The notes: generated by a model not told the origin, from the letters alone. Positions 16,777 to 26,941 are shown, numbered from the stretch's first letter. The stretch: 64,000 nucleotides of DNA from Clostridiales bacterium (GCA_022508445.1 JAFLVG010000001.1:1-64000); one strand, 5' to 3'. Numbers and translations are program-made.

Positions 16777-19700
16777 TTACTTAAAATACTTAACGCCCGC
16801 TTTGAATAAGCCCATATCGGTTTTGGCGTAGCATTCCGCGACGTTTTTGAGCAAGAACTCGCCCGTCCGCTCGCTGTGTCCCATTTTTCCGAACACCCTG
16901 CCGTCGGGGCTTGTTATGCCCTCGATAGCGAGCGTAGAGCCGTTGGGGTTGAACGGGCTTTGCATTGTAGCGTTGCCGTTCATGTCACAGTACTGCGTTG
17001 CGATTTGACCGTTTTCAACGAGCTTATCTATGACCGCCTTATCGGCTACAAACTTGCCTTCGCCGTGCGACACCGGTACTTGATATACGTCGCCGACGTT
17101 TAAGTGATTGAGCCACGGGCTGTAATTTGCGCACACGCGTATGTCCGCCATTGTGGAAACGTGTCTGCCGATATCGTTGAACGTAAGCACGGGATCGGAT
17201 TTTTGCGGCGTGTGGATGTGTCCGCTGGGCAAAAGTCCGAGCTTTACGAGCGCTTGGAAACCGTTGCATATACCTATTGCAAGACCGTCGCGGACGTACA
17301 GCAGCTTTTCCACCGCCTCCGCGATTGCCGGGTTGGACAGGAACGCCGCAATGAGCTTGGCACTGCCGTCCGGCTCGTCACCGCCAGAGAATCCGCCGGG
17401 GAGCGCGAGGATCTTGCACTTTTCTATCGCCTTTGCCATTGCCTTGACGCATTCCTCGACCTCTTTGGGGTTGCGATTTTTGACGACGAATATTTCTGGC
17501 TGTGCGCCTGCAAGTTCGAACTTCCTTGCGGTGTCGATTTCGCAGTTCGTGCCGGGGAACACGGGTATAAACACTTTTATCTTTTTGGACTTTGCGCTCT
17601 TGGTCTGCTTTGCTTTTTGGCGCTTTTCGCCCTTACCGTTGTAGCTGACGTCAAACACGGTTCCGCTTGCTTGCGCTGTCGTCGGGTACACGTTTTCGAA
17701 CGTGCCCGTGTAGCTCGCGAGGAGCTTTGCGCTGTCCGCCGCCTTGCCGTCGTAGACCAGATCGGTGTCGTCCGCCGTCGTTGTTATGTTCGCGCCGAAC
17801 AGGAACTTGCCGTCGTTTGTCGTCACGCCTAAAAATTCGAGGTCGTATCCGAAGAAGTCGTCGCCCGTTCGCGCCGTGAAAATTATGTCGCCCTCGCTCT
17901 CTTCGAACAGGTCCCGCGCCGCCGACGCGAACGCAAAGCCGAGCCCGTTGCCGAAGCACGATTTGACGACCGTTGCCGCCGCGCCGCCGCGCTCGACGAC
18001 AGCCGCGGAAGTGACGTTTTGCCGTCCGATCTCGCCTGCGAGCAGCATTAAAAAGTCGTTGAGGTTTGTAAAGTCCGGCATGCCGAACGCGTCGCGTTTG
18101 AGCTTGTATCTGTACACGCGCTCGCCTTTTTGTTTGAACGTGTTGTCTATTACGGTCGCGCTGTCCGTGACGCCGCACGCAAACGCTATGAGCGTGGGCG
18201 GAACGGATATCTTTTCGAACGTTCCCGACATCGAGTCCTTGCCGCCGATAGCCGCTCTGCGTAGTTTCATTTGCGCGGTGAGCGCGCCGAGAAGCGCGGA
18301 CATGGGTGCGCCCCATTTTTCCGCGTCTGTACAACGCGCGAAGAACTCCTGCATTGTCAGATAAATATTTTCGAGTCTGACGCCTGCCGCGGCGAGTTTT
18401 TCCACCGCGAGTATCACCGAATACAGTCCGCCCATGAACGGAGATTCGGGCAGCACCGCCGAAAGCCCGTGCGAGCATACCGTGCAAAAATCCGTGTTTG
18501 CCGGCAGCTTTGCCGCCATGACCTCTGTGGGCGTGAGCTGATACTTGCCGCCGAACGGCATGAACACGCTACTCGCGCCGATCGTCGAGTCGAACATTTC
18601 GCCGAGGCCTTTTTGCGAGCATACGTTGTAGTCCGAAAGAATATCAGAAAGCAGTCCCGTGTAATCCGCCTTGTTGTACATCGAGGCGCGCTTGCTCGAA
18701 AGCGAGCCGAAGTACGTGACCTTGGGATCTTTTATTAAAGCGGAAGCCTCTTGCCTTACACCGTTGCTGTCCAAGAACCGACGTTCGAGATCGACAATGA
18801 GATTGCCGTTTAGATACATTCTCATCCTATCGGTATCGGTGACTTTTGCAATCACGGTCGCGTCCACGTTTTCCGAGTGGCAAAGCTCGGTAAACGCGTC
18901 GAGATTATCCGCCGCTATCACCACCGCCATGCGCTCTTGACTTTCGGAAATCGCAAGCTCGGTCGCAGAAAGTCCCGCGTATTTTTTGGGTACGGAGCCG
19001 AGCTCTATATCGAGTCCCGGGGCAAGCTCGCCGACGGCGACCGCAACGCCGCCCGCGCCGAAATCGTTACAGCGCTTGATGAGCCGCGTGAACTCGCCGT
19101 TTTTCATGAGGCGTTGGAGCTTGCGTTCGATGGGCGCGTTGCCTTTTTGCACTTCCGCGCCGCACGTTTCTATCGAGTGTGCGTCGTGCGGCTTTGACGA
19201 GCCGGTAGCGCCGCCGCAACCGTCGCGGCCTGTTTCGCCGCCGATAAGCACAACTATGTCGCCTGCTACGGGAACTTCGCGAACTACGTTACACTCGGGC
19301 GCCGCGCCGACTACAAAGCCCGTTTCGAGGCGTTTTGCCGCGTAACCGCTGTGATAGTATTCGCGCACCTCGCCCGTCGCAAGACCTATCTGGTTGCCGT
19401 ATGACGAATAACCGCTTGCCGCGCGCTTGCTGATAACGCGCTGAGGTAATTTTCCTTCGAGCGTTTTATCGAAAGGCGCGTTGATGTCCGCCGCGCCCGT
19501 AATGCGCATTGCCTGATACACATACGCTCTTCCGGAAAGCGGATCGCGTATCGCGCCGCCCAAGCACGTCGCCGCGCCGCCGAACGGCTCTATCTCGGTC
19601 GGGTGATTGTGCGTTTCGTTTTTGAAAAGTATATACCACGGCTCAACCGAGCCGTCTTTCATAACAACGTCCTGCTTGATCGTGCACGCGTTGATTTCGG

Positions 19701-20550
19701 GCGATATGTCCTGCGCCGCCGCATAACCGTTTTTGCGAAGAACCTTTGCGCCGATAGTCGCAACGTCCATGAGCGACGGGTATTTGTCGTCGCGCCCCTC
19801 GTACATCAAGTTGAACATGTCCGTATAATCGGCGTAAGCCTTTTCTATATGCGGATTGTCCGACTTGATCTTTGTTTTGAGCGCGGTCAAGAACGTGGTA
19901 TGCCGACAGTGGTCCGACCAATACGTGTCTATAACTTTCAGCTCGGTATACGTGGGCTCGCGCCTTTGAGCACGGAAATACGACTGCACAAAAATAAGAT
20001 CGTCAAGGCTCATCGCAAAGCCTTGCTCTTTGTAGAACGCATTGAGCACAGCATACGGCTTTTGAGTAAAGCCGTCCACCATGCGCACGGGCTCGGGCGG
20101 AGCTATCTTCTGTTCGAGCGTGGTCGGTTTTTCGATAGCGGCGAGCCTGCTTTCTACGGGGTTGACAAGGTATTTTTCGATAGCCTCGATCTCCTTCTCG
20201 GTCGCAACCACCGCGTAAACTACGGCGCAACGCACCACTGGTCTGTCGCACTTCAAAAGGAGCTGAACGCAACTACTCGCAGAATCTGCGCGCTGGTCGA
20301 ACTGACCGGGCAAATACTCTATCGCGAACACCGTTCCTTCCGTTTTGGGAAGCTTTTCGAGATACACCTCGTCGGTCGCAGGCGTTGAGAACACCACGGG
20401 AACGGCCGCGTCGAATTGCTCGTCCGTAAGCCCTTCAACGTCGTAGCGTATGAACATACGCGCCTTTGCTGTTATGCCGAGCGTTTCTTTGAGGTCGGCT
20501 ACGAGCGCGGCATTGCTCGCCTGTCTTTCCGTATAAATTCTTTTAATCAT
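16777..20550 (-). CDS. purL: Phosphoribosylformylglycinamidine synthase, single-chain
   Basis: Converts FGAR, glutamine and ATP to FGAM, the fourth step of purine synthesis. At 1257 aa it is the large form that contains the PurS-like N-terminus, the synthetase and the PurQ glutaminase in one chain. The synthetase half shows DHCRHTTF, KNETHNHPTEIEPFGGA and GGKDSMSG. The glutaminase (about 1000-1257) shows LPGGFSGGDEPDG, the nucleophile Cys in GICNGFQALVKLGLLP, and GHSERTGE near the end. No separate purS or purQ is therefore needed. The ATG has AGGA 8 nt upstream. It is the last gene of the pur operon, 34 nt after purD. Confidence 0.97.
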   Translation of the reverse strand: MIKRIYTERQASNAALVADLKETLGITAKARMFIRYDVEGLTDEQFDAAVPVVFSTPATDEVYLEKLPKTEGTVFAIEYLPGQFDQRADSASSCVQLLLKCDRPVVRCAVVYAVVATEKEIEAIEKYLVNPVESRLAAIEKPTTLEQKIAPPEPVRMVDGFTQKPYAVLNAFYKEQGFAMSLDDLIFVQSYFRAQRREPTYTELKVIDTYWSDHCRHTTFLTALKTKIKSDNPHIEKAYADYTDMFNLMYEGRDDKYPSLMDVATIGAKVLRKNGYAAAQDISPEINACTIKQDVVMKDGSVEPWYILFKNETHNHPTEIEPFGGAATCLGGAIRDPLSGRAYVYQAMRITGAADINAPFDKTLEGKLPQRVISKRAASGYSSYGNQIGLATGEVREYYHSGYAAKRLETGFVVGAAPECNVVREVPVAGDIVVLIGGETGRDGCGGATGSSKPHDAHSIETCGAEVQKGNAPIERKLQRLMKNGEFTRLIKRCNDFGAGGVAVAVGELAPGLDIELGSVPKKYAGLSATELAISESQERMAVVIAADNLDAFTELCHSENVDATVIAKVTDTDRMRMYLNGNLIVDLERRFLDSNGVRQEASALIKDPKVTYFGSLSSKRASMYNKADYTGLLSDILSDYNVCSQKGLGEMFDSTIGASSVFMPFGGKYQLTPTEVMAAKLPANTDFCTVCSHGLSAVLPESPFMGGLYSVILAVEKLAAAGVRLENIYLTMQEFFARCTDAEKWGAPMSALLGALTAQMKLRRAAIGGKDSMSGTFEKISVPPTLIAFACGVTDSATVIDNTFKQKGERVYRYKLKRDAFGMPDFTNLNDFLMLLAGEIGRQNVTSAAVVERGGAAATVVKSCFGNGLGFAFASAARDLFEESEGDIIFTARTGDDFFGYDLEFLGVTTNDGKFLFGANITTTADDTDLVYDGKAADSAKLLASYTGTFENVYPTTAQASGTVFDVSYNGKGEKRQKAKQTKSAKSKKIKVFIPVFPGTNCEIDTARKFELAGAQPEIFVVKNRNPKEVEECVKAMAKAIEKCKILALPGGFSGGDEPDGSAKLIAAFLSNPAIAEAVEKLLYVRDGLAIGICNGFQALVKLGLLPSGHIHTPQKSDPVLTFNDIGRHVSTMADIRVCANYSPWLNHLNVGDVYQVPVSHGEGKFVADKAVIDKLVENGQIATQYCDMNGNATMQSPFNPNGSTLAIEGITSPDGRVFGKMGHSERTGEFLLKNVAECYAKTDMGLFKAGVKYFK

Positions 20551-20583
20551 GATATTTTCCTAAATGACTTGCTTTATATTCAA

Positions 20584-21903
20584 TTAAAGTTTTGCGCCTA
20601 TGTCCTTGCGGTAGAAGCAATCTTCGAACGTGATTTTTTGTATGTTTTCGTACACCTTGCGACGCGCGCAAGCAAAGTCGTCAGCCATAGCCTGAACGCA
20701 CAGCACTCTGCCGCCGCTCGTAACAAAGCCGTTCTCGCCTTGCTTTACTCCTGCGAAAAACACGTTTACGTCATTATCGACCGACGCAAGTCCGCTAATC
20801 TTACAGCCCTTTTTGTACGAAAGCGGATAACCGCCGCTCGCGAGCACGACGTTTATCGACTTCTTATCGGACCACTCGATGTCCGTTTTGTCGAGCGTGC
20901 CGTCGATCACGGCGTTAAATATTTCGTAAAGATCGGATTTGAGAAGCGGAAGAACGCTCTGCGTTTCGGGATCGCCGAACCGAGCGTTGTATTCGAGAAC
21001 GCGCACCTCGTCGCCCGACACCATCAGTCCGAAGTAAAGTACGCCTTTGAACGGTGCGCCCTCCTTTATCATCGCGGCGACCGTAGGCTCGACAACAGTC
21101 TTGACCGTTTTTTCAAGGAGCGTTTTTGTGAATACCGGACAGGGCGAATATGCGCCCATGCCGCCCGTGTTCAAGCCCTTGTCTCCGTCGAGCGCGCGCT
21201 TATGGTCGCACGACGTGGGCATGAGCTTGTAATGCTCGCCGTCCACAAACGCCAACAGCGACACCTCGTATCCCGTTAAGAACTGCTCGATGACCACCTC
21301 GTTGCCGGCAGAGCCGAACTTCTTGTCCTTCATGATTTCGTCGATAGCAGCTTCCGCTTCTTTCAAGCTACTGCAGATAATAACGCCCTTGCCGAGTGCA
21401 AGCCCGTCGGCCTTGACGACAACGGGAAATTCCCCCGATTTAACGTACTCTTTTGCGGCGTCTATATCGGTAAATGTGCCGTATGCCGCCGTAGGAATGC
21501 CGTAGCGGCGCATAACGTCCTTGGCGTATGCCTTTGACCATTCGAGCTTTGCCGCCGCCTTGTGCGGCCCGAATGCGCGAAATCCGCGCGCTTCGAGTGC
21601 GTCCACCAGTCCCATGGACAGCGGATCGTCGGGAGCTACGACGGTTAGCTTTATGTTGGGATTATCGGCTACGTAACTCACTATTTTATCTATTTCGGTA
21701 GCGCCGATACCCGTTTCGACAACGTCCATTCCCGCGTTGCCGGGTGCGCCGAATATCGTGCCTACACTCTTGCTTTCGCGCAGTTTTTTGACTATCGCGT
21801 GTTCTCTGCCGCCGCCGCCGACGACAAGCACGTCGTCGCCCTCGGGGGCTATCTCGCGCAAGTTAACGTACCTTGCCGCTACCTTCACATTGTTTTCGGA
21901 CAT
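20584..21903 (-). CDS. purD: Phosphoribosylamine-glycine ligase (GAR synthetase)
   Basis: ATP-grasp enzyme making GAR from phosphoribosylamine, glycine and ATP. The protein is 439 aa. Visible features are the N-terminal GGGGREHAIV, PDDPLSMGLVDALEARGFRAFGP, the ATP-grasp lysine region FPVVVKADGLALGKGV, DHKRALDGDKGLNTGGMGAYSP and LEYNARFGDPETQ. The start at 21903 is chosen because GGAGG lies 4 nt upstream; the frame continues 9 codons further without a better site. An extension of about 30 residues precedes the usual start of the fold (DDVLVVGGGG). It lies between purH and purL. Confidence 0.96.
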   Translation of the reverse strand: MSENNVKVAARYVNLREIAPEGDDVLVVGGGGREHAIVKKLRESKSVGTIFGAPGNAGMDVVETGIGATEIDKIVSYVADNPNIKLTVVAPDDPLSMGLVDALEARGFRAFGPHKAAAKLEWSKAYAKDVMRRYGIPTAAYGTFTDIDAAKEYVKSGEFPVVVKADGLALGKGVIICSSLKEAEAAIDEIMKDKKFGSAGNEVVIEQFLTGYEVSLLAFVDGEHYKLMPTSCDHKRALDGDKGLNTGGMGAYSPCPVFTKTLLEKTVKTVVEPTVAAMIKEGAPFKGVLYFGLMVSGDEVRVLEYNARFGDPETQSVLPLLKSDLYEIFNAVIDGTLDKTDIEWSDKKSINVVLASGGYPLSYKKGCKISGLASVDNDVNVFFAGVKQGENGFVTSGGRVLCVQAMADDFACARRKVYENIQKITFEDCFYRKDIGAKL

Positions 21904-21965
21904 TACTTCCTCCGTTTTATCGTCATACATTCGGCTTTATTTTTAAATCCGTCAAGGTTTTTCTA

Positions 21966-23594
21966 TCAGTGTTTGAAATGCCGATCGCCAACAAACACCA
22001 TTGCAATTCCTGCCGTGTTTGCCGCTTTTACAGAATCCTCATCGCGGAGCGAGCCGCCCGGCTGAATGATTGCGGTTATGCCTGCCTCCGCCGCGGCATG
22101 AACGCAGTCGTCGAACGGAAAAAACGCGTCGCTCGCAAGCACCGAACCCTTGGCTTCCTCACCTGCATGCTCGATTGCCTGCTTCGCCGCCCAGATACGA
22201 TTGGTCTGTCCCATTCCGATACCCGTCGTTCTGCCCGTCTTTCCTATGACTATCGCGTTTGACTTGGTGTGCTTGACCACCTTCCATGCGAACATTAGTG
22301 CGTCGACTTCCTCCGCGGTGGGCTTACGCGTCGTCACCACGCCGTTGCCGTACACCGTCTTGGTCTTGCCGGAGGACAGTGTTTCCGTCTTGACTTCGGC
22401 AGGCGTTTTAAAGAGCGACATGTCCTCGCCTGCAATGAGCGTTTCGTCGTACTGCTGAACGAGAAGTCCGCCGTACACCTTTTTCATGTCGTAAGCGGTT
22501 TTGGCGCGCCTTGCCGTGATATCGTCTATCTGCAAAAGTCTGATGTTCTTTTTGCTTTCGAGAATTTCGAGCGCTTCGTTCGTGTAAGACGGCGCCATGA
22601 CTATCTCGATGAATATTTTGTTTATTTCGGTCGCGGTGTCCTTATCGACCTCACCGTTTATCGCGAGTATGCCGCCGAACACCGAAACGGGATCGGAGTT
22701 GTACGCTTTCATGTACGCTTCGTACACAGTTTTGCCCGTGCCCACTCCGCACGGATTGGCGTGCTTGCACGCAACTACCGCAGGCGTACCGCTAAACTCT
22801 TTGAGAAGTTCGAGTGCGCCGTTTGCGTCGTTTATGTTGTTGTACGAAAGCTCCTTACCCCAAATCTGTTTTGCCGCAGTAAGCGCACCCACGCGAGCCG
22901 TCTGCTCCTTGTAGAACACGGCGGTCTGTTGCGGATTTTCGCCGTAGCGAAGCTCCTGTGCCTTGTCGTAAGCGAACGTGATATGCTCGGGGAATTCTAT
23001 GCCTAGAAGCTGTTGCATATACGACGAAATGAGCGAGTCGTATGCCGCGGTGTGACGGTAGACTTTGTATGACAGCGAAAGCCTGAACGTCTGATCGTCG
23101 GTTCCGTTTTCTATGCGCGCGACAACCTCGTTGTAGTCGCTCGGCTCGCACACGACAAGCACGTCGCGGTAGTTCTTTGCCGCACTGCGAAGCATTGTAG
23201 GACCGCCGATGTCTATGTTCTCGATAGCCTCTTCGAGCGTAACATTCGGCTTTTCTATCGTCTGTTTGAAGGGATAGAGGTTGACTGCGACAAGATCGAT
23301 AGTGCGGTATCCCATTTCTTTGAGGCTTTCCATGTGTTCCTTGTCGTCGCGCCGCGCAAGAAGTCCTGCGTGAACTGCCGGGTGCAAGGTCTTTACTCTG
23401 CCGTCAAGACACTCTTTAAACCCCGTAACGTCCGATATGGAAATAGCCTTTACACCGCTATTAAGCAGAGTTTTGAGCGTTCCGCCCGTGGACACGATTT
23501 CGTACCCGAGCGTTTCCAGCTTTTTGCAAAACTCAACGACGCCTGTTTTGTCGCTCACGCTTACAAGCGCGCGCTTTGTCGCTACAACTTTCAT
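21966..23594 (-). CDS. purH: Bifunctional AICAR transformylase / IMP cyclohydrolase
   Basis: Performs the last two steps to IMP. The protein is 542 aa. The N-terminal MGS-like cyclohydrolase domain (about 1-195) begins [15 protein letters not shown] and shows [22 protein letters not shown] and [16 protein letters not shown]. The transformylase domain contains [21 protein letters not shown] and [17 protein letters not shown], and ends [11 protein letters not shown], the expected C-terminus. AGGAG precedes the ATG. It sits 17 nt after the small 109-aa gene and upstream of purD. Confidence 0.97.
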   Translation of the reverse strand: MKVVATKRALVSVSDKTGVVEFCKKLETLGYEIVSTGGTLKTLLNSGVKAISISDVTGFKECLDGRVKTLHPAVHAGLLARRDDKEHMESLKEMGYRTIDLVAVNLYPFKQTIEKPNVTLEEAIENIDIGGPTMLRSAAKNYRDVLVVCEPSDYNEVVARIENGTDDQTFRLSLSYKVYRHTAAYDSLISSYMQQLLGIEFPEHITFAYDKAQELRYGENPQQTAVFYKEQTARVGALTAAKQIWGKELSYNNINDANGALELLKEFSGTPAVVACKHANPCGVGTGKTVYEAYMKAYNSDPVSVFGGILAINGEVDKDTATEINKIFIEIVMAPSYTNEALEILESKKNIRLLQIDDITARRAKTAYDMKKVYGGLLVQQYDETLIAGEDMSLFKTPAEVKTETLSSGKTKTVYGNGVVTTRKPTAEEVDALMFAWKVVKHTKSNAIVIGKTGRTTGIGMGQTNRIWAAKQAIEHAGEEAKGSVLASDAFFPFDDCVHAAAEAGITAIIQPGGSLRDEDSVKAANTAGIAMVFVGDRHFKH

Positions 23595-23611
23595 GTTTAT
23601 TTCTCCTAAAA

Positions 23612-23941
23612 TTAGTTTTCTTTATCTGCGGCAAGCAGTTTAAAATAATCTATCAAGTTCTTGCCGTTCTTAACGGTAAACGTGTAGTCCAACCCGTTAT
23701 AAGTAAACAGTATGCGTTTTTTGAACAGTCCCGACTTCACCGTCATGCCGTCAAGCCTGTCGATACTGTCCTTAAAAACCTTTTCCCATTCATCGCCTGC
23801 GGCAAGAGTTACGACCTCGCCGTTCACACAAAGAAAGCCTTTGCCCGTCCTTCCGTCGCTGACGGTGTAATCCACGCTTGCAACAATTCCTGCCTCGTCG
23901 GCATATCCCAGCTCAATCAGCCGATTCATATAATCATTCAT
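23612..23941 (-). CDS. Hypothetical 109-aa protein inside the purine operon
   Basis: Not recognised. The ATG overlaps the purN stop by one base (TAATG), and the gene ends 17 nt before purH, so it is firmly part of the operon. The protein has no membrane segment. It reads as alternating beta-strands and short turns ([46 protein letters not shown]) with a helical C-terminus. The pattern resembles a small PH- or profilin-like beta domain more than any purine enzyme. A regulatory or assembly role for PurN/PurH is possible but unproven. Confidence 0.8.
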   Translation of the reverse strand: MNDYMNRLIELGYADEAGIVASVDYTVSDGRTGKGFLCVNGEVVTLAAGDEWEKVFKDSIDRLDGMTVKSGLFKKRILFTYNGLDYTFTVKNGKNLIDYFKLLAADKEN

Positions 23942-24534
23942 TATTTCGCCTCACTTGCACACAAAAGTGCCACCGCCTCGACAAGCAGTGGGTGTTCGAT
24001 TTCTTCGAGTATTCGCTTTTGCAACGACTCGGGCGTGTCGCTCGGCAAAACGTCGAGCGAGCGTTGCAATATTATTGCGCCGGTATCTATGCCGCCGTCC
24101 GAATAATGCACGGTCGCGCCGCTCTTTTTCTCGCCGGCGGCGATTACCGCCTCGTGAACGTGCAAGCCGTACATGCCTTTGCCGCCGAACTTGGGAAGAA
24201 GCGCGGGATGAATGTTTATTATCGCGCCCTTATATCTATCGAGAAGCGGCGCCGTCAGTATGCCTAGATATCCTGCCAAAACGATAAGCTCAACTTCGTA
24301 CTTTTCGAATATTTCGCGCACCGACTCGTCGCGCGCTACGTCACTTTCGAAATCGGCTTTGCGCCTTACGTAACAGTCGATACCCGCTTTTTTAGCGCGT
24401 TCTATGCCGTATGCACTGCCGTTGCTCGTAACCGCAACGACTATCTTTCCGTCAAATGCACCTCTCGCCTCGCCGTCGATAAGCGCTTGAAAGTCGGTGC
24501 CGTTGCCCGAAAACATGACTGCGATCTTTTTCAT
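23941..24534 (-). CDS. purN: Phosphoribosylglycinamide formyltransferase
   Basis: Formyl-THF-dependent conversion of GAR to FGAR, third step of the pathway. The protein is 197 aa. Motifs are AVMFSGNGTDFQALID (phosphate loop), LIVLAGYLGIL, NIHPALLPKFGGKGMYGLHVHEA with the catalytic Asn and His, and HYSDGGIDTGAII with the catalytic Asp region. The variation from GSNLQ to GNGTDFQ in the phosphate loop is known within the family. It lies between purM and the 109-aa gene, whose start overlaps its stop. Confidence 0.95.
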   Translation of the reverse strand: MKKIAVMFSGNGTDFQALIDGEARGAFDGKIVVAVTSNGSAYGIERAKKAGIDCYVRRKADFESDVARDESVREIFEKYEVELIVLAGYLGILTAPLLDRYKGAIINIHPALLPKFGGKGMYGLHVHEAVIAAGEKKSGATVHYSDGGIDTGAIILQRSLDVLPSDTPESLQKRILEEIEHPLLVEAVALLCASEAK

Positions 24535-24568
24535 CTTTCTCCGTTAAATGTCAAGTGGAATAACAAGG

Positions 24569-25591
24569 TTACAGGATGACGCCTTCGCCCGATATCGTTT
24601 CGCCTATTATGTACGCCTTTTCACCGAGCGCGTTTGCACGCTTGACAAAGCTGTCGGCGTCCGCCGGTGCAAGCGCCGCGACCATGCCGATTCCCATATT
24701 AAACGTGTTGTAAAGCTCACTGTTCGACAGGTGCGATTTTTCTGCGAGAAGCTCGAAAATATCTGGACGGGGGAAAGACTTAACGTCCACTCTGCACCCC
24801 ACTCCGCTCGGAAATATTCTCGGAATGTTCTCTATAAATCCGCCGCCCGTGATATTGGCAAGTCCCAAAATGTCGAACTCGGATGCAAGCGTAAGCAAGC
24901 TTTTGACGTATATGCGCGTGGGCGTCAGGATTCTGTCGAGAAGGGACACGCCGAGCGATTTGTCGGCGTCCAGCTTTTCCACATCCTCGCCGAGAAGCCT
25001 TCTTACGAGCGAAAACCCGTTCGAGTGAAGTCCGCTCGAAGCGAGTCCCACAAGCACGCACCCGGGCGTTATAGTCTGCCCGTTGATTATCTTTTCGCGC
25101 TTGACAAGCCCCACCGAAAATCCGGCAAGGTCGTACTCGCCTGCGCCGTACATGGACGGCATTTCGGCCGTTTCGCCGCCGATGAGCGCACAGCCGGCCT
25201 GCTTACAGCCCTCTGCAACGCCCTTGACAACGTCAGCCACCACGTCGGGATTGATTCTGCCCGTAGCTATATAGTCCAAAAACAACAGCGGCTTTGCGCC
25301 TTGACATATTATATCGTTTACGCACATCGCAACGCAGTCAATACCGACAGTATCGTTACGCCCGGAAAGAAAAGCGTATTTGAGCTTTGTTCCCACTCCG
25401 TCCGTGCCTGCGACCAAGACGTCGCCGTTTTCTCCGTCCAGCGAATAAAATCCGCCGAAGCTACCGAGACCTTGAAGCACGTTGGCGTTGAAAGTTTGAG
25501 CGGCATGCGCCTTTATTTTTGCTACCGATTCGTACCCACGGTTTACGTCCACGCCTGCGTCGGCATAGGTTATCTTCTTGTTGTCGTCCAT
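24569..25591 (-). CDS. purM: Phosphoribosylformylglycinamidine cyclo-ligase (AIR synthetase)
   Basis: Closes the imidazole ring: FGAM plus ATP to AIR. The protein is 340 aa. Family motifs are ITYADAGVDVNRG at the N-terminus, AGTDGVGTKLK, CVNDIICQGAKPLLFLDYIATG, GGETAEMPSMYG and ANITGGGFIENIPRI. The start at 25591 has GGAG 6 nt upstream; the in-frame ATG 8 codons earlier lies within the probable leader. A hairpin with a U-rich tail separates it from purC, so its transcription may depend on readthrough. Confidence 0.96.
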   Translation of the reverse strand: MDDNKKITYADAGVDVNRGYESVAKIKAHAAQTFNANVLQGLGSFGGFYSLDGENGDVLVAGTDGVGTKLKYAFLSGRNDTVGIDCVAMCVNDIICQGAKPLLFLDYIATGRINPDVVADVVKGVAEGCKQAGCALIGGETAEMPSMYGAGEYDLAGFSVGLVKREKIINGQTITPGCVLVGLASSGLHSNGFSLVRRLLGEDVEKLDADKSLGVSLLDRILTPTRIYVKSLLTLASEFDILGLANITGGGFIENIPRIFPSGVGCRVDVKSFPRPDIFELLAEKSHLSNSELYNTFNMGIGMVAALAPADADSFVKRANALGEKAYIIGETISGEGVIL

Positions 25592-25636
25592 AATGCTCCT
25601 TATATTGCCATACAAAAGTCGATCCGAAAAATATTA

Positions 25637-25663
25637 AAAGCGCGTATTTATACTACGCGCTTT
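25637..25663 (-). terminator. Intra-operon hairpin between purC and purM
   Basis: AAAGCGCGTA (25637-25646) pairs with TACGCGCTTT (25654-25663) over 10 bp. On the minus strand it is followed by TAATATTTTT. It has the look of a leaky intrinsic terminator or mRNA-processing hairpin within the 77-nt purC-purM gap. Confidence 0.6.
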
Positions 25664-25668
25664 AAAGG

Positions 25669-26385
25669 TTATTCTTTTAGCCCTATTCTGCGCATCATTT
25701 CGTGATACGCGCCTTCGACGTCCCCCATATCTCTGCGGAAACGGTCCTTGTCGAGCTTTTCCTTTGTCTTGCTGTCCCAGAATCTGCATGTGTCGGGGCT
25801 GATCTCGTCTGCAAGTATGATCTTGCCCTTGTATCTGCCGAACTCTATCTTAAAGTCGATAAGGTCCACGCCCACGCCTTTGAAGAACTCCGTAAGCACG
25901 GCATTTATCTTACGCGCCATCTTCTCGATTTGATCGAGCTCGTCTTTTGTCGCCCAGCCGAAAGCAAGCGCATGGTCGGCGTTTATCATCGGATCGCCAA
26001 GTTCGTCGGACTTGTAGTAAAGTTCGAGTATCGGCATGGAAGGCACCGCGCCCTCGTTAAGCCCCGTGCGCTTGGAAAGCGAGCCTGCAACGACGTTCCG
26101 CATAATGACTTCGAGCGGAACGATCTGGACATGCTTGACGAGCGTGCGCCTATCCGAAAGCTCCTCGACGAAATGCGATTCTATGCCTTCTTTTGCAAGC
26201 AGTCCCATGAGATAGTTGCTCATGCGGTTATTTATTACGCCCTTGCCTACAATCGTACCCTTTTTGAGTCCGTTGAACGCCGTAGCGTCGTCCTTGTAGT
26301 CTACGATTACCAAATCGGGATCGCTCGTCGCGTAAACCTTTTTGGCTTTGCCTTCGTAAAGCTGTTCCTTTTGTTCGACCTTCAT
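25669..26385 (-). CDS. purC: SAICAR synthase
   Basis: Ligates aspartate to CAIR with ATP. The protein is 238 aa, the normal bacterial length. Motifs are LYEGKAKKVYAT, DYKDDATAFNG, VVAGSLSKRTG, LIDFKIEFGR and LADEISPDTCRFWD. AGGAG lies 7 nt before the ATG. It is second in the operon, 30 nt after purE. In many clostridia purF follows purC; here the next gene is purM. Confidence 0.97.
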   Translation of the reverse strand: MKVEQKEQLYEGKAKKVYATSDPDLVIVDYKDDATAFNGLKKGTIVGKGVINNRMSNYLMGLLAKEGIESHFVEELSDRRTLVKHVQIVPLEVIMRNVVAGSLSKRTGLNEGAVPSMPILELYYKSDELGDPMINADHALAFGWATKDELDQIEKMARKINAVLTEFFKGVGVDLIDFKIEFGRYKGKIILADEISPDTCRFWDSKTKEKLDKDRFRRDMGDVEGAYHEMMRRIGLKE

Positions 26386-26415
26386 ATATTTTCTCCTTGA
26401 ATTGAGTGCCGAAAA

Positions 26416-26910
26416 TTATTTACCGAGCTCGGCTTGGAGCGCGGCGTCGTCGTCGAGCGTCTTTTTGCGCATGTCCTCGACGTACTTATCGTACTTATCG
26501 GAAAGCACCTTATCGTCGGTCGCGAGTATGCGCACGCAGAAAAGCGCGGCGTTTGCTCCCGCGTTTACGCCCATGACCGCCACGGGTATGCCGCTCGGCA
26601 TCGGAAGTATGGAAAGTACGCTGTCAAGCCCGTCGAGGAATGACGTGGACACAGGTAATGCGACAACCGGAAGAGTCGTTGCCGCAGCGACAACTCCGCC
26701 GAGATGAGCGGCCTTGCCGGCGACTGCGATTATCGCGCCGTATCCCTCTTTTTTGGCGGATTTTGCAAATTCCGCCGCCTCGTCGGGTGTGCGGTGAGCC
26801 GAAAGCACGCGCACGGTGTACTGTACTCCGAACTTATCGAGCGTTTCTATAACAGGCTTTACCTTGTCGAAATCGGATTTCGACCCCATGACGATCGCTA
26901 TCTTGCGCAT
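26416..26910 (-). CDS. purE: N5-CAIR mutase
   Basis: Class I PurE, 164 aa, rearranging N5-CAIR to CAIR. The active-site loop MGSKSDFDKVKP and the histidine motif LSAHRTPDEAAEF are intact, as are GKAAHLGGVVAA and LDSVLSILPMPSGIPVA. The ATG follows a GAGG site. It is the first gene of the pur operon, 32 nt after the -10 box. The partner PurK is not in the window. Confidence 0.96.
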   Translation of the reverse strand: MRKIAIVMGSKSDFDKVKPVIETLDKFGVQYTVRVLSAHRTPDEAAEFAKSAKKEGYGAIIAVAGKAAHLGGVVAAATTLPVVALPVSTSFLDGLDSVLSILPMPSGIPVAVMGVNAGANAALFCVRILATDDKVLSDKYDKYVEDMRKKTLDDDAALQAELGK

Positions 26911-26941
26911 GCGTCTTTACCTCGAAAACAGTCTTTTGATT

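Noticed and set aside
24548..25705. 385-codon plus-strand frame opposite purM
   Set aside because: Antisense shadow of a conserved enzyme; Arg/His-rich translation without domains.
26911..26941. Purine riboswitch upstream of purE
   Set aside because: The leader from the consensus promoter is only about 25 nt, too short for an aptamer.
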